Assembly: GCA_937922155.1 (NCBI GenBank)
Contig: CAKZVL010000043.1
Coordinates: 1-43,159, forward strand
Direction of reading: 5' to 3'
Length of the DNA stretch: 43,159 nt
From: an uncultured Paracoccaceae bacterium
GTDB lineage: Bacteria > Pseudomonadota > Alphaproteobacteria > Rhodobacterales > Rhodobacteraceae
In this document: one piece after another, positions 8,842-18,543 of the stretch
How positions within the stretch are numbered: position 1 is the first letter of the stretch
Layout of the letters: each line of letters begins with the position of its first letter
Program-made: the position numbers and the translations under genes
The notes under the pieces: generated by a model
Database searches by the model: none
Told to the model about the DNA's origin: nothing
The model's input: only the letters and a program-made list of their open reading frames with translations

Positions 8842-10200
8842 TTACTCAGTCGATTTTGTGATCGCCCCCAACTGATGCGCAACGCTTTGCGCGTAGTAGG
8901 TCAAAATGTCCTGACCTTCTGCGGTCAAAACCAAACGATCATCGCTCTTCTTGAGGAACCCGCGGCGTTCGAACTTGGCTATGGCGCTTTTAGCAACACT
9001 GTGTGGATCCCGCCGAGGTATCGGCAAATCAAGGTCGTCCAAGGTTTTCATATGTGCCGCCACCCGCCGTTCAACTGCGGCGGCTGATGTCACCCCCGAA
9101 CACAAAACATGCGCAACCATCGGCTGGGCCAGCACCGGGATGACCGTCTGAATGCGCGACATGAGTTCGTTGGCGAGGCTGTTCACCTCCCCGTCAAACT
9201 CAGAAAGCCGCAATGGCGTGCCGAACCCTACCGACGCTGTGCCAAGAACGCCGGTTTGACGCGTGATGCGTTGCCACAGGTATTTCCCGCCGCCCCGTAA
9301 AATCGTCATCAGCGGCGGGCGAAACTTACGCTCGCCCTTCTTATGCGCAGACACGAGGAACCGATCTTCAACAACCTGATCGTAATTCACACCAACAGGA
9401 ACAAAGATGACATCGCGCTGTTCGGGATCAAAATCTTCTGCGATGTAACTGATCAACCCATGCTTTGGTGGAAATATGGCCCCCGTCAGGCTAAGCCCCC
9501 CTTCCGGGAATAGAGCCTGCGTGACGCCGCCCTTGGTGGCCATTTGAACGTAGCGGGCAAGAACTTTTCGATAAAGCGCACCGCGCGACTTGCGCCGAAT
9601 AAAGTAGGCTCCAAGCATTTTGATGATCGACGAAAGCGGCCAAACCCGCGCCCATTCTCCCACCGCATAAGACATCGCACCCGCTTGGCTGACCAAATAC
9701 GTCACCAGCACATAATCCATGTTGCTGCGGTGATTGATCACAAAAATCACCGTCGCGTCATCGTCAATTGTCGACAGCGTATCCCGGTCAAAATTCCCGA
9801 CCCGCATTTGATACAACGACTGACCCAACCATTTCGCCAGACGCATCCCGACGGAAAAATAGGCGGTCGCCGAAAACCCTGGAACGATCTCACGCGCGTA
9901 TCGCTGCGCTTTTTCAAAGGCGACGTTTTCGGGGACCTTTTCTTTGCGGGCATATTCAACGATCGCCTTGGTGACCTCGGGGTCATAGCTTAACCGCTGG
10001 ATCATGTCGTATCGGCGCGCCAGCTTGAATGGTTCAATCGGGCGGGCAAGTCGTGTGTTCAATTGCGCGATGACCCGTTCCGCCCGCCTGCGGAAAAACC
10101 AACGCACTGATGGAAACAGGAAATGCGACGCGAACGTCACCGCCGCAAAGAGCAAGATCAAGACAAAAGCCCAAAGCGGCAGAGAGACTGGTTGCAGCAT
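8842..10200 (-). CDS. Glycerol-3-phosphate acyltransferase (PlsB-like, 1-acyltransferase)
   Basis: VINHRSNMDYVLV (HX4D), LFPEGGLSLTGAIFPPKHGL and VPVGVNYDQV acyltransferase motifs. Confidence 0.85.
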   Translation of the reverse strand: MLQPVSLPLWAFVLILLFAAVTFASHFLFPSVRWFFRRRAERVIAQLNTRLARPIEPFKLARRYDMIQRLSYDPEVTKAIVEYARKEKVPENVAFEKAQRYAREIVPGFSATAYFSVGMRLAKWLGQSLYQMRVGNFDRDTLSTIDDDATVIFVINHRSNMDYVLVTYLVSQAGAMSYAVGEWARVWPLSSIIKMLGAYFIRRKSRGALYRKVLARYVQMATKGGVTQALFPEGGLSLTGAIFPPKHGLISYIAEDFDPEQRDVIFVPVGVNYDQVVEDRFLVSAHKKGERKFRPPLMTILRGGGKYLWQRITRQTGVLGTASVGFGTPLRLSEFDGEVNSLANELMSRIQTVIPVLAQPMVAHVLCSGVTSAAAVERRVAAHMKTLDDLDLPIPRRDPHSVAKSAIAKFERRGFLKKSDDRLVLTAEGQDILTYYAQSVAHQLGAITKSTE

Positions 10201-10276
10201 AACGGGACACTGACAGGATTAGACCGTGGCGTAAATCCTGCCATGCCGCGACGCAGCGAATTGACAGGGTGCATTT

Positions 10277-10304
10277 ATTTCGCGTAAATACCCTTACACG
10301 AAAT
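10277..10304. promoter_or_regulatory. Imperfect dyad upstream of ecm, abutting a TATAAT -10-like box (10304..10309)
   Basis: ATTTCGCGTAA-ATACCC-TTACACGAAAT, 11-bp arms with one mismatch; TATAAT follows immediately. Confidence 0.5.
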
Positions 10305-10336
10305 ATAATTACTCCACCAAGATTCGGAGCGCCGAG

Positions 10337-12304
10337 ATGTCGCAATCCACCAAAGACCGCCCATGGTTGTTTCGCACCTATGCCGGACATTCCACCGCCG
10401 CCGCGTCGAACGCGCTTTACCGTGGCAATCTGGCCAAAGGGCAAACCGGGCTTTCGGTGGCTTTCGATCTGCCGACCCAAACCGGATATGATAGCGACCA
10501 TCAGCTGGCCAAGGGTGAGGTCGGCAAAGTTGGCGTGCCCGTGTCCCATCTGGGCGATATGCGGGCGCTGTTTAATGACATCCCACTGGATCAAATGAAC
10601 ACATCAATGACGATCAACGCGACGGCGCCTTGGCTGCTGTCGCTTTATATCGCCGCGGCAGAGGAACAGGGCGCCGACATATCCGCCCTGCAAGGCACCG
10701 TGCAGAACGACATCATCAAAGAATACCTGTCCCGCGGCACCTACATCTGCCCGCCTGAACCCTCCCTGCGGATGATCACCGATGTTGCGGCCTATACCCG
10801 CGAACATCTGCCCAAATGGAACCCGATGAACGTCTGCTCCTATCACCTGCAAGAGGCAGGCGCGACACCAGAGGAAGAATTGGCCTTTGCGCTCGCTACC
10901 GCCACCGCTGTGCTTGATGATCTCAAAACCAAAGTCCCGTCAGAGCATTTCCCAGCGATGGTCGGGCGCATTTCGTTTTTCGTGAATGCCGGGATCCGCT
11001 TTGTAACCGAACTCTGTAAAATGCGCGCCTTTGTCGAACTCTGGGATGAGATTTGCCAAGACCGCTACGGCGTGACCGATCCCAAATTTCGCAGGTTCCG
11101 CTATGGGGTTCAGGTCAACTCCCTTGGTCTGACCGAACAGCAGCCCGAAAATAACGTCTACCGCATCTTGATTGAAATGCTGGCTGTGACGCTTTCTAAA
11201 AATGCGCGCGCTCGCGCTGTGCAATTGCCTGCTTGGAACGAGGCACTTGGCCTGCCGCGCCCCTGGGACCAGCAATGGTCGCTTCGTATGCAGCAAATTC
11301 TGGCCTATGAAACCGATCTGTTGGAATACGAAGACCTTTTTGACGGAAACCCCGCGATTGAACGAAAAGTCGATGAATTAAAAACCAACGCCCGCGCCGA
11401 ATTGGCACAGATTGATAAAATGGGCGGCGCGGTGAATGCGATTGCCTATATGAAATCGCGCTTGGTGGACTCCAATTCAACCCGCATTGGCGGAATTGAA
11501 ACCGGAAATACAACGGTTGTCGGTGTCAACAAATGGCAAGGCGGCGAAGCATCCCCACTAACCGCTGGCGATGACGCGATCATGGTGTCGGATGAAAAGG
11601 CGGAAACGGACCAGCTGCACCGCTTGGGCAAATGGAAATCTGACCGCGATAATGATGCTGTTGCTGACGCCTTGAACATGCTGCGCACCGCAGCCAAAGA
11701 CGGCAGCAACATCATGCCCCCATCCATCGCCTGTGCCAAAGCAGGTGTGACAACGGGTGAATGGGGCGACGTCATTCGCGCCGTATTCGGCCAATACCGC
11801 GCCCCAACCGGGGTCAGCGCCAATCCGTCAAACCGGACCGAAGGGCTGGATGACTTGCGCGATCAGGTTGCGACGGTCAGTCAAAAGCTGGGGCGGCGAC
11901 TGAAATTCCTCGTCGGAAAACCGGGGCTTGATGGACATTCCAATGGCGCGGAACAAATCGCGGCGCGGGCCCGTGATTGCGGGATGGATATTTCATATGC
12001 CGGTATTCGACTGACGCCCGAAGAATTAATTTCCGCCGCAAAGGAAGACAAAGCCCACGTAATCGGCCTTTCCATTCTGTCAGGGTCTCACATTCCATTA
12101 ATCAAGACCTTTATGGAACAATTGCGCGAAAATGGTTTGGGCCATATTCCAGTGATCGCAGGCGGGATTATTCCGGACGATGACGCGATCACATTGAAAC
12201 GTATTGGCGTGGCCAAAATCTATACGCCTAAAGACTTTGAATTAAACAAAATTATGGAAGATATCGTGACATTAGTTGACCCAAGTTCTGTCGCAGCGGA
12301 ATAA
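10337..12304 (+). CDS. ecm: Ethylmalonyl-CoA mutase (B12-dependent, methylmalonyl-CoA mutase family)
   Basis: 655 aa with N-terminal mutase domain (RTYAGHSTAAASNALYRGNLAKGQTGLSVAFDLPTQTGYDSDH) and C-terminal B12-binding domain (KPGLDGHSNGAEQIA); beside ccr. Confidence 0.92.
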   Translation: MSQSTKDRPWLFRTYAGHSTAAASNALYRGNLAKGQTGLSVAFDLPTQTGYDSDHQLAKGEVGKVGVPVSHLGDMRALFNDIPLDQMNTSMTINATAPWLLSLYIAAAEEQGADISALQGTVQNDIIKEYLSRGTYICPPEPSLRMITDVAAYTREHLPKWNPMNVCSYHLQEAGATPEEELAFALATATAVLDDLKTKVPSEHFPAMVGRISFFVNAGIRFVTELCKMRAFVELWDEICQDRYGVTDPKFRRFRYGVQVNSLGLTEQQPENNVYRILIEMLAVTLSKNARARAVQLPAWNEALGLPRPWDQQWSLRMQQILAYETDLLEYEDLFDGNPAIERKVDELKTNARAELAQIDKMGGAVNAIAYMKSRLVDSNSTRIGGIETGNTTVVGVNKWQGGEASPLTAGDDAIMVSDEKAETDQLHRLGKWKSDRDNDAVADALNMLRTAAKDGSNIMPPSIACAKAGVTTGEWGDVIRAVFGQYRAPTGVSANPSNRTEGLDDLRDQVATVSQKLGRRLKFLVGKPGLDGHSNGAEQIAARARDCGMDISYAGIRLTPEELISAAKEDKAHVIGLSILSGSHIPLIKTFMEQLRENGLGHIPVIAGGIIPDDDAITLKRIGVAKIYTPKDFELNKIMEDIVTLVDPSSVAAE

Positions 12305-12380
12305 TTGCAAACTTAATTTATTGGGTTTAAAGGCCATATCTTATCGCGACCACTCACAGCGCGACTAGATGGAGATTGAG

Positions 12381-12722
12381 ATGAAAATCAAACTAAAAGG
12401 GATGTCCCGAAAAGAACTTGAAAAGCTGCAAAAGGACATTGTTGTTGCATTGAAGCGTTTGAAAAAAGACGATCTAAAGGCCGCACGTCAAGCAGCTGAA
12501 AAAGCCGCCGCCGCGCATGGTTTTTCGCTATCAGAAATTGCTGGCACAATACCAGCAAAGCGCGGACCAAAGCCGGGTGCGAAAAAAGCAAAAGTCGCTG
12601 GAAAGCCAAAGTATCGAAATCCAGACGATGCGTCCCAAACCTGGACAGGCAAGGGTCGCCAACCAACGTGGTTCAAGGCCGCAACAGAAGCGGGGATGAA
12701 CCCAGAATCGCTGGCCATTTAA
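12381..12722 (+). CDS. H-NS/HvrA-type histone-like nucleoid-associated protein
   Basis: C-terminal KYRNPDDASQTWTGKGRQPTWF H-NS DNA-binding signature; start at internal ATG. Confidence 0.85.
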   Translation: MKIKLKGMSRKELEKLQKDIVVALKRLKKDDLKAARQAAEKAAAAHGFSLSEIAGTIPAKRGPKPGAKKAKVAGKPKYRNPDDASQTWTGKGRQPTWFKAATEAGMNPESLAI

Positions 12723-13249
12723 TCTCCCAGCTTTTGGATCAATTCCGAATAAGAATAGCTTTCGAAAATTGCCCCGTCTGACCCACGAACGAAAAGTGGA
12801 TCAGACGGCAGGCACCCCAACCCACAAAGCTGAACAATCACTTCTGCCGCGCTGTCGTGGTACCAAAACCGACCGCCGGGCGTCGCAATATAGCCATCAA
12901 TCCCATCCGCTTGATCCCCCTCGATATCATCGACGCTTGGCACTTCGTTCACATAGTCGGGCGAATACCCACCGTGCGTGTGATACGATGCAGTTTCCAC
13001 CGCGATATTGCTGGGCGTATAGCTTTCGCAATATCCTTCCTCGCCGCGCGTGGGGCGGGATGCAACCAAAACACCCGCATGGTTCAATCCAATCACACCG
13101 CAGTATTCGACGTTTTCCGCAATCGACTTGGGCTGGATAGCCGCCAGAACAGTCCGGGCCAACGCCGCTTCTTCTTCCGTCGAAACCGCTTGGGCCTGCG
13201 CGCCGCCTGCTGCGATGCAAACCAATATCACCGTTCTCCAAAATCGCAT
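12719..13249 (-). CDS. Secreted DUF4329-like protein with HTH-x(n)-SxxD motif
   Basis: Signal peptide MRFWRTVILVCIAAGGAQA; CESYTPSNIAVETASYHTHGGYSPDYVNEVPSVDD. Confidence 0.65.
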   Translation of the reverse strand: MRFWRTVILVCIAAGGAQAQAVSTEEEAALARTVLAAIQPKSIAENVEYCGVIGLNHAGVLVASRPTRGEEGYCESYTPSNIAVETASYHTHGGYSPDYVNEVPSVDDIEGDQADGIDGYIATPGGRFWYHDSAAEVIVQLCGLGCLPSDPLFVRGSDGAIFESYSYSELIQKLGD

Positions 13250-13319
13250 ATCGTCGCCCCTGCCATTGTCATAATCCCCGTGCTACAATTTCATTGAAAC
13301 CTATCGGGGGAGCATTCAC

Positions 13320-14024
13320 ATGACCATCCATATTGGGGCAAAGCCGGGCGAAATTGCCGAAACGGTCTTGATGCCCGGCGATCCGTATCGCGCAAAATGG
13401 GCCGCTGAAACGTTTTTGGAAAATCCGGTTCTGGTAAACGAAGTGCGCGGAATGCTGGGTTTCACAGGCACGTGGAAAGGCCACAAGGTCACGATCCAAG
13501 GGTCCGGCATGGGCATGCCCTCCCTTTCAATTTACGCCAATGAATTGATCAAGGATTACGACGTCAAAACGCTCATCCGCATCGGGTCCTGCGGCGGCAT
13601 GCAGGAAAGCGTCGGCATACGCGATGTGATCTTGGCGATGACGGCATCCACCGTCAGCACGCCGTCGCTGGGGATTTTCAAAGAATTGAACTTTGCACCC
13701 TGCGCTGATTACGGGTTATTGGCGGCGGCCCATTCGGCGGCCATGGCCAAAGGCACCAAAACCCATGTTGGCGGGATCTATTCATCAGATGTGTTCTACG
13801 ACGAACGTCCCGACCTTAACGAACAAATGGTCCGCCACGGCATTCTTGGCGTCGAAATGGAAGCGGCAGAGCTTTACACCCTCGCCGCCCGCTATGGCCG
13901 CCGCGCCCTCGCCGTGCTGACCGTCAGCGATCACCTGATCACGCATGAGGCCCTCCCGTCCGAGGATCGCGAACGTAGCTTTGGCGACATGGTCGAAATC
14001 GCGCTAGAGGCGGCATTCGCATGA
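13320..14024 (+). CDS. deoD: Purine-nucleoside phosphorylase
   Basis: [76 protein letters not shown]. Confidence 0.95.
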   Translation: MTIHIGAKPGEIAETVLMPGDPYRAKWAAETFLENPVLVNEVRGMLGFTGTWKGHKVTIQGSGMGMPSLSIYANELIKDYDVKTLIRIGSCGGMQESVGIRDVILAMTASTVSTPSLGIFKELNFAPCADYGLLAAAHSAAMAKGTKTHVGGIYSSDVFYDERPDLNEQMVRHGILGVEMEAAELYTLAARYGRRALAVLTVSDHLITHEALPSEDRERSFGDMVEIALEAAFA

Positions 14025-15004
14025 TAATGCGAGAGCTCGGCCAAGACGGCCCACAAACATCGACCCTTGGATACGGTTGCATGTCGCTTGGCGGTGGCAC
14101 GGGGGCCACGGATGAGGGCACAGGTCACGCAGCATTGGATGCGGCGTGGGATATTGGCATCAATTTTCTGGACACCGCCAACGTCTATGGCCCGCATATT
14201 TCCGAACAGGTTATCGGCACATGGCTCAAATCACGCGGCCACAAACCAGTGATCGCGACCAAAGCAGGCATCCTGCGCGACCCTGAAAATCCAACGACCA
14301 ATGACCCCGCCTATCTGGAGGCAGAACTTGAAGGATCGCTCAACCGGATGGGGGTGGATCACGTCGATCTGTTCTACATCCACCGCCGCAACCCCGCGAC
14401 CCCGATTGCGGATGTGGCAGGTTTCATGCAGCGTATGATCGACAAAGGCAAAATCGGCGGCTGGGGCCTGTCAGAGGTGTCACCAACAACACTACGCGCC
14501 GCCCACGCGGAAACCCCTGTTACCGCAGTTCAAAACGAATACTCGCTTTGGACCCGCCAGCCAGAGCTGGGCTTGATCCAAGACTGCGCAAAGCTTGGCG
14601 TCGCCTTCGTCCCCTTTTCACCCATTGCACGCGGCGTATTGGGTAGCACACCCTTTGATGTCACCAGCCCCGACCTTGGCCCGTTTCGCGAACAAATGCC
14701 TCGCTTCCAAGAGCCGCATTGGTCGGCCAATCAGGCAAAGGCAAACGCGTTTCGCACGCTCGCCGCAGACAACAGCGTGACCGCCCCAGCCTTAGCGCTG
14801 GCGTGGATCTTGGCAAAAGGCGATCACATGTTCCCGATCCCCGGTGCGCGCACAACGAGCCACGTGCGCGAATGGACGGGTGCGCATGAACTGGCGACAC
14901 GGGCCGACTTATTGGCACAAGTGGATAATCTGCTGCCCGTCGGCTGGGCCTTTGGCGATCGCTATTCTGTCAAACAATCCAGCACCGCTGAACGCTACTG
15001 CTAA
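14021..15004 (+). CDS. Aldo/keto reductase
   Basis: [58 protein letters not shown]; overlaps the deoD stop. Confidence 0.9.
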   Translation: MIMRELGQDGPQTSTLGYGCMSLGGGTGATDEGTGHAALDAAWDIGINFLDTANVYGPHISEQVIGTWLKSRGHKPVIATKAGILRDPENPTTNDPAYLEAELEGSLNRMGVDHVDLFYIHRRNPATPIADVAGFMQRMIDKGKIGGWGLSEVSPTTLRAAHAETPVTAVQNEYSLWTRQPELGLIQDCAKLGVAFVPFSPIARGVLGSTPFDVTSPDLGPFREQMPRFQEPHWSANQAKANAFRTLAADNSVTAPALALAWILAKGDHMFPIPGARTTSHVREWTGAHELATRADLLAQVDNLLPVGWAFGDRYSVKQSSTAERYC

Positions 15005-15861
15005 ACACCATGGCTGCGGTCATAGCCGTTCACCGGCGGCTGTGACCACTCGGGCATCGGACCGGGATCAAGAACCTCCATCCGCAAGGGATAACAGGCG
15101 GCAACGTCGCTGGAATGCTCTGCGCTGCAATCCCCACCGGGACAGGCGGACAGAACAGCCAAAAGGTCAATTTCTGCGAACAATTCCAAATAATCACCGG
15201 GGCGCACGGGGCTTGCCTTCATAAAATACTGCCCCGTGTCGCGGGTAAACCCCGTGCACATGAACACGTTCAACACGTCATGCACATGAGCCTCAGCCTC
15301 ACACATCGTGAGCCCTGATTCCCGTGACAACGCACGGGTCAGGTTGGAATGACAGCAATGATGATACTGCGACCCCTGCAACAGGTTTCCGGTGTACGGA
15401 TCGCACCGCGTACCAATCACATCATGGACAGAACCGCCAAATGCATCCATCCCATACCAGCCTAGCGTGTCATGGGTCAGCGTCGCCATCGGACGCAGAT
15501 TGGGGAACGACGACCACATTTGATCCCCCGTCGTGATATGCGTGCCATGCAGCGCTCGCGTCTTGCCCGAATAGAACCGTTCAGACAGATCATCGGCATT
15601 GAACAGGTTCAAATCCCCAACCTGCGGCCCCTCCACCGAATGAATGCGCAGAAATTGCCCTGCAGGTACGCGAATTGATGCCGCATCACGCGGGGCGACT
15701 GTTATCTCTGCGACAGGTGTCGCCCGGCCCCGCGCCGTTTCATACATCGCCATATCCGGCTGCGGTAAAGTATCGGTTGGATAACAAATAACGGGCGCAA
15801 TTGCGCGACGTGCTGCGGCATCTTTGGGTTCATGGGTCATCCGCAAAGTTAACCAAACCAA
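15001..15861 (-). CDS. Urea carboxylase-associated (DUF1989) family protein
   Basis: GQFLRIHSVEGPQVGDLNLFNADDLSERFYSGKTRALHGTHITTGDQMWS and C-terminal CPGGDCS, typical of DUF1989. Confidence 0.82.
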   Translation of the reverse strand: MVWLTLRMTHEPKDAAARRAIAPVICYPTDTLPQPDMAMYETARGRATPVAEITVAPRDAASIRVPAGQFLRIHSVEGPQVGDLNLFNADDLSERFYSGKTRALHGTHITTGDQMWSSFPNLRPMATLTHDTLGWYGMDAFGGSVHDVIGTRCDPYTGNLLQGSQYHHCCHSNLTRALSRESGLTMCEAEAHVHDVLNVFMCTGFTRDTGQYFMKASPVRPGDYLELFAEIDLLAVLSACPGGDCSAEHSSDVAACYPLRMEVLDPGPMPEWSQPPVNGYDRSHGV

Positions 15862-15979
15862 AGCCCGCAGCGAAAGGGGGCGTGATCAAATTGCCCCGAC
15901 CCATCGCCGAATTTCGCACGCCCCTTTCGGGAATCGCCGAAAATTGGCAGATTACTGAAAAAGAAATGAGAGCAGGCAG

Positions 15980-16558
15980 ATGAAACATTACGCATATAGC
16001 GCAGTCGCGCTCACAATTTTGGCCGCGTGTGATAGTGGCACAAACGTTCCGCAGTTCCAAAGCGATGGTTTGCAAGAAGTCCTAACGCAAGAACAGGCCA
16101 GCAGCAGTCGGGAGTCCGAAGTTGCCGGTGTCAGTTATGTCTTTCAGGTCGGTGCCATCGACGAAGGCAACGGACTATTGGCAGAGGCCGATTTAAGCGG
16201 CGTCAGCAATCTGCCAGACCCACCGCTTGACGGCACTGCCACCATGCATGGAACACTGGAATTGCGCGCCTACTTTGATCCAACGGCTCTTATCGGTGTG
16301 TCTCGCAACCGCGATGACTTTGAACTCAAAGTCGATTTCGTAGATCAGACCTTTGCCGCAGACACCGACCCCGGCGCAGAAGCCAACCTTAGCCTGCGCG
16401 GCGACTTCGCAAATGACGGCACGATTTCAGGGACAGCCCAATACCTTGGGATGACGGGTGCAATGGCGGGTGACATCTCCGGCGACGATGCAATTGGCGT
16501 CTTTAACGGCGAAGGCGCGATATCAGCCTTTGCAGGTGGATTTGTGGTGGAAAAATGA
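15980..16558 (+). CDS. Putative lipoprotein, TbpB-like beta-barrel type
   Basis: Lipobox ILAAC; C-terminal AIGVFNGEGAISAFAGGFVVEK resembles transferrin-binding-protein-like barrels. Confidence 0.65.
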   Translation: MKHYAYSAVALTILAACDSGTNVPQFQSDGLQEVLTQEQASSSRESEVAGVSYVFQVGAIDEGNGLLAEADLSGVSNLPDPPLDGTATMHGTLELRAYFDPTALIGVSRNRDDFELKVDFVDQTFAADTDPGAEANLSLRGDFANDGTISGTAQYLGMTGAMAGDISGDDAIGVFNGEGAISAFAGGFVVEK

Positions 16559-17178
16559 AACATCTTGTCTTGATCGGCCTCTCTGCGACCCTCTTGTTAA
16601 GCGGATGCGAGGAAACAACCCTGTTTGATGATCAGAATGTCGTCTTGTTGGCGCCGGTATCTGGCGATGCATTGGTCACCGACGCGGGCGAGGTGGATGC
16701 AATCTTGGTCAACACCAACGTTGGGAATGAAATTGATGCAGACGGCAATGGCTACGCTTTCGTCGTTGGCCTAGACCCCGACGATCCCCGTGCAGCCGGT
16801 TTTGCCGGAATTACTGAAACAACCGATCTTGGCACGCTACCCACCGTGGATAGCGCCACAATGACAGGAACCTACCGCTTGACCCAGCTTGACGGTCTGA
16901 CGCTAAACGCCAATGATCGACCATCGGCAGCCTCAACCCGGTCTGAAAGCAACCAAATCACCCTCACTGCAGATTTCGAAGCAGCGACCCTCACCGGGAC
17001 GCAGGGCGATCTGTCGATTGATGGCACGATGGAAGCAGGGGCTTTGTCAGGAACAGTCACGTTTGACGGCCTAGAAGGCGACTTGCGCGGCGCGGTTGGT
17101 CCGACACAAGCCGTTGGGGCCTTTGATGGGGCCGACGATGATACCGTCTATGCGGGCGGTTTCTTCGTGCGGGAATGA
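16555..17178 (+). CDS. Putative lipoprotein, TbpB-like beta-barrel type, paralogous to upstream gene
   Basis: Lipobox LLSGC; C-terminal AVGAFDGADDDTVYAGGFFVRE; 4-bp start/stop overlap with upstream gene. Confidence 0.7.
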   Translation: MKHLVLIGLSATLLLSGCEETTLFDDQNVVLLAPVSGDALVTDAGEVDAILVNTNVGNEIDADGNGYAFVVGLDPDDPRAAGFAGITETTDLGTLPTVDSATMTGTYRLTQLDGLTLNANDRPSAASTRSESNQITLTADFEAATLTGTQGDLSIDGTMEAGALSGTVTFDGLEGDLRGAVGPTQAVGAFDGADDDTVYAGGFFVRE

Positions 17179-17213
17179 ACAAAGCCGGATCTACGAAAGC
17201 CGCGATCAGCCGG

Positions 17214-17349
17214 TCTGACAGCCGACCCGTGGGGTGACGATTAGACCATTTATTTCTGGACGCTTTATGGTGGCCAAGTTATAGCTAAGGTCCGACCGCT
17301 TGTGCGGGACGCCAAACATCCGCCCCGCCGGGACGGGTCGGCTGTCAGA
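17214..17349. mobile_element. MITE-like intergenic element with 17-bp perfect terminal inverted repeats
   Basis: TCTGACAGCCGACCCGT (17214..17230) and its exact reverse complement ACGGGTCGGCTGTCAGA (17333..17349); 136 bp, no ORF of note. Confidence 0.55.
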
Positions 17350-17431
17350 TAGACGCTCAACGCGCTGCTTCGATCTAGATCAGCAATGCCCTAAGAATCC
17401 TAGCCAGTTCGATTGAATGGTTCGCGCTGAC

Positions 17432-18211
17432 TTAAACCAGCCGCTCCACCATCATCTTCTTAATATCCGCAATTGCCGCCGCTGGGTTCAACCCCTTGGG
17501 ACAGGTCTTGGCGCAGTTCATGATGGTGTGACAACGGTACAGCTTGAACGGATCTTCCAGATCATCCAAACGCTCCCCCGTCGCTTCGTCCCGGCTATCC
17601 ACCAACCAACGGTGCGCCGCCAAAAGGGCCGCTGGCCCAAGGTAGCGGTCGCCGTTCCACCAGTATGATGGGCAGGATGTGGAACAGCAGGCGCACATGA
17701 TGCATTCATAATGCCCGTCCAGCTTTTCACGATCCTCGATAGACTGCTTCCATTCTTTCGCAGGCGTGTTTGTCTTTGTCTCCAACCACGGCATGATCGA
17801 CGCATGCTGCGCATAGAAATGGGTCAGATCAGGGATCAAATCCTTGACCACCGGCATATGCGGCAGCGGATAGATTTTCACATCCCCCTGAATTTCATCC
17901 ATGCCATAGATACAGGCCAGCGTGTTGATCCCGTCGATGTTCATCGCACAAGACCCGCAAATCCCCTCACGGCACGACCGGCGGAAGGTCAGCGTTGGAT
18001 CAATTTCATTCTTGATCTTGATCAACGCATCCAAAACCATCGGGCCGCAGGTATCCATATCGACGAAATAAGTATCCAGCGACGGGTTTTTCCCATCATC
18101 GGGGTTCCAGCGGTAAATCTGCACTTTGCGCAGGTTCGTCGCACCCTCAGGCTTGGGCCACGACTTGCCCGATACCATGCGGGAATTCTTGGGGAGGGTC
18201 AGTTGTACCAT
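17432..18211 (-). CDS. sdhB: Succinate dehydrogenase iron-sulfur subunit
   Basis: [57 protein letters not shown]. Confidence 0.97.
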   Translation of the reverse strand: MVQLTLPKNSRMVSGKSWPKPEGATNLRKVQIYRWNPDDGKNPSLDTYFVDMDTCGPMVLDALIKIKNEIDPTLTFRRSCREGICGSCAMNIDGINTLACIYGMDEIQGDVKIYPLPHMPVVKDLIPDLTHFYAQHASIMPWLETKTNTPAKEWKQSIEDREKLDGHYECIMCACCSTSCPSYWWNGDRYLGPAALLAAHRWLVDSRDEATGERLDDLEDPFKLYRCHTIMNCAKTCPKGLNPAAAIADIKKMMVERLV

Positions 18212-18225
18212 GTTCTGTCCTTCGA

Positions 18226-18516
18226 TTATCTGATGTCGCGCAGCACTGGCGGACGTATGGGCAATGCGCCCGTCTTTTGGAAAACACAGGATTCATATAG
18301 TGCCACGGGGTCAGACCCACGCAGGAAATCGCTGCTGATACCGACCGAGGCGCTGGCAAACGGGCCAGTGTTGTTGTTGGCACCTAGGGTGAGTGTGCCT
18401 TGCGGCCCCTGCGCTGCACGGGCGCGCGCTTCGCAGTCATCTGCAGCATGGGCCGGGTCGACAGGGATATCACAAGCGACCAGCACAATAGGCAAAACAA
18501 GGCTAAGGTGCTTCAT
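18226..18516 (-). CDS. Small putative lipoprotein
   Basis: Lipobox LVAC; 96 aa; lies between sdhA and sdhB on the same strand. Confidence 0.6.
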   Translation of the reverse strand: MKHLSLVLPIVLVACDIPVDPAHAADDCEARARAAQGPQGTLTLGANNNTGPFASASVGISSDFLRGSDPVALYESCVFQKTGALPIRPPVLRDIR

Positions 18517-18543
18517 GATCGCACCTGATCCGGTTGCGCCTTA

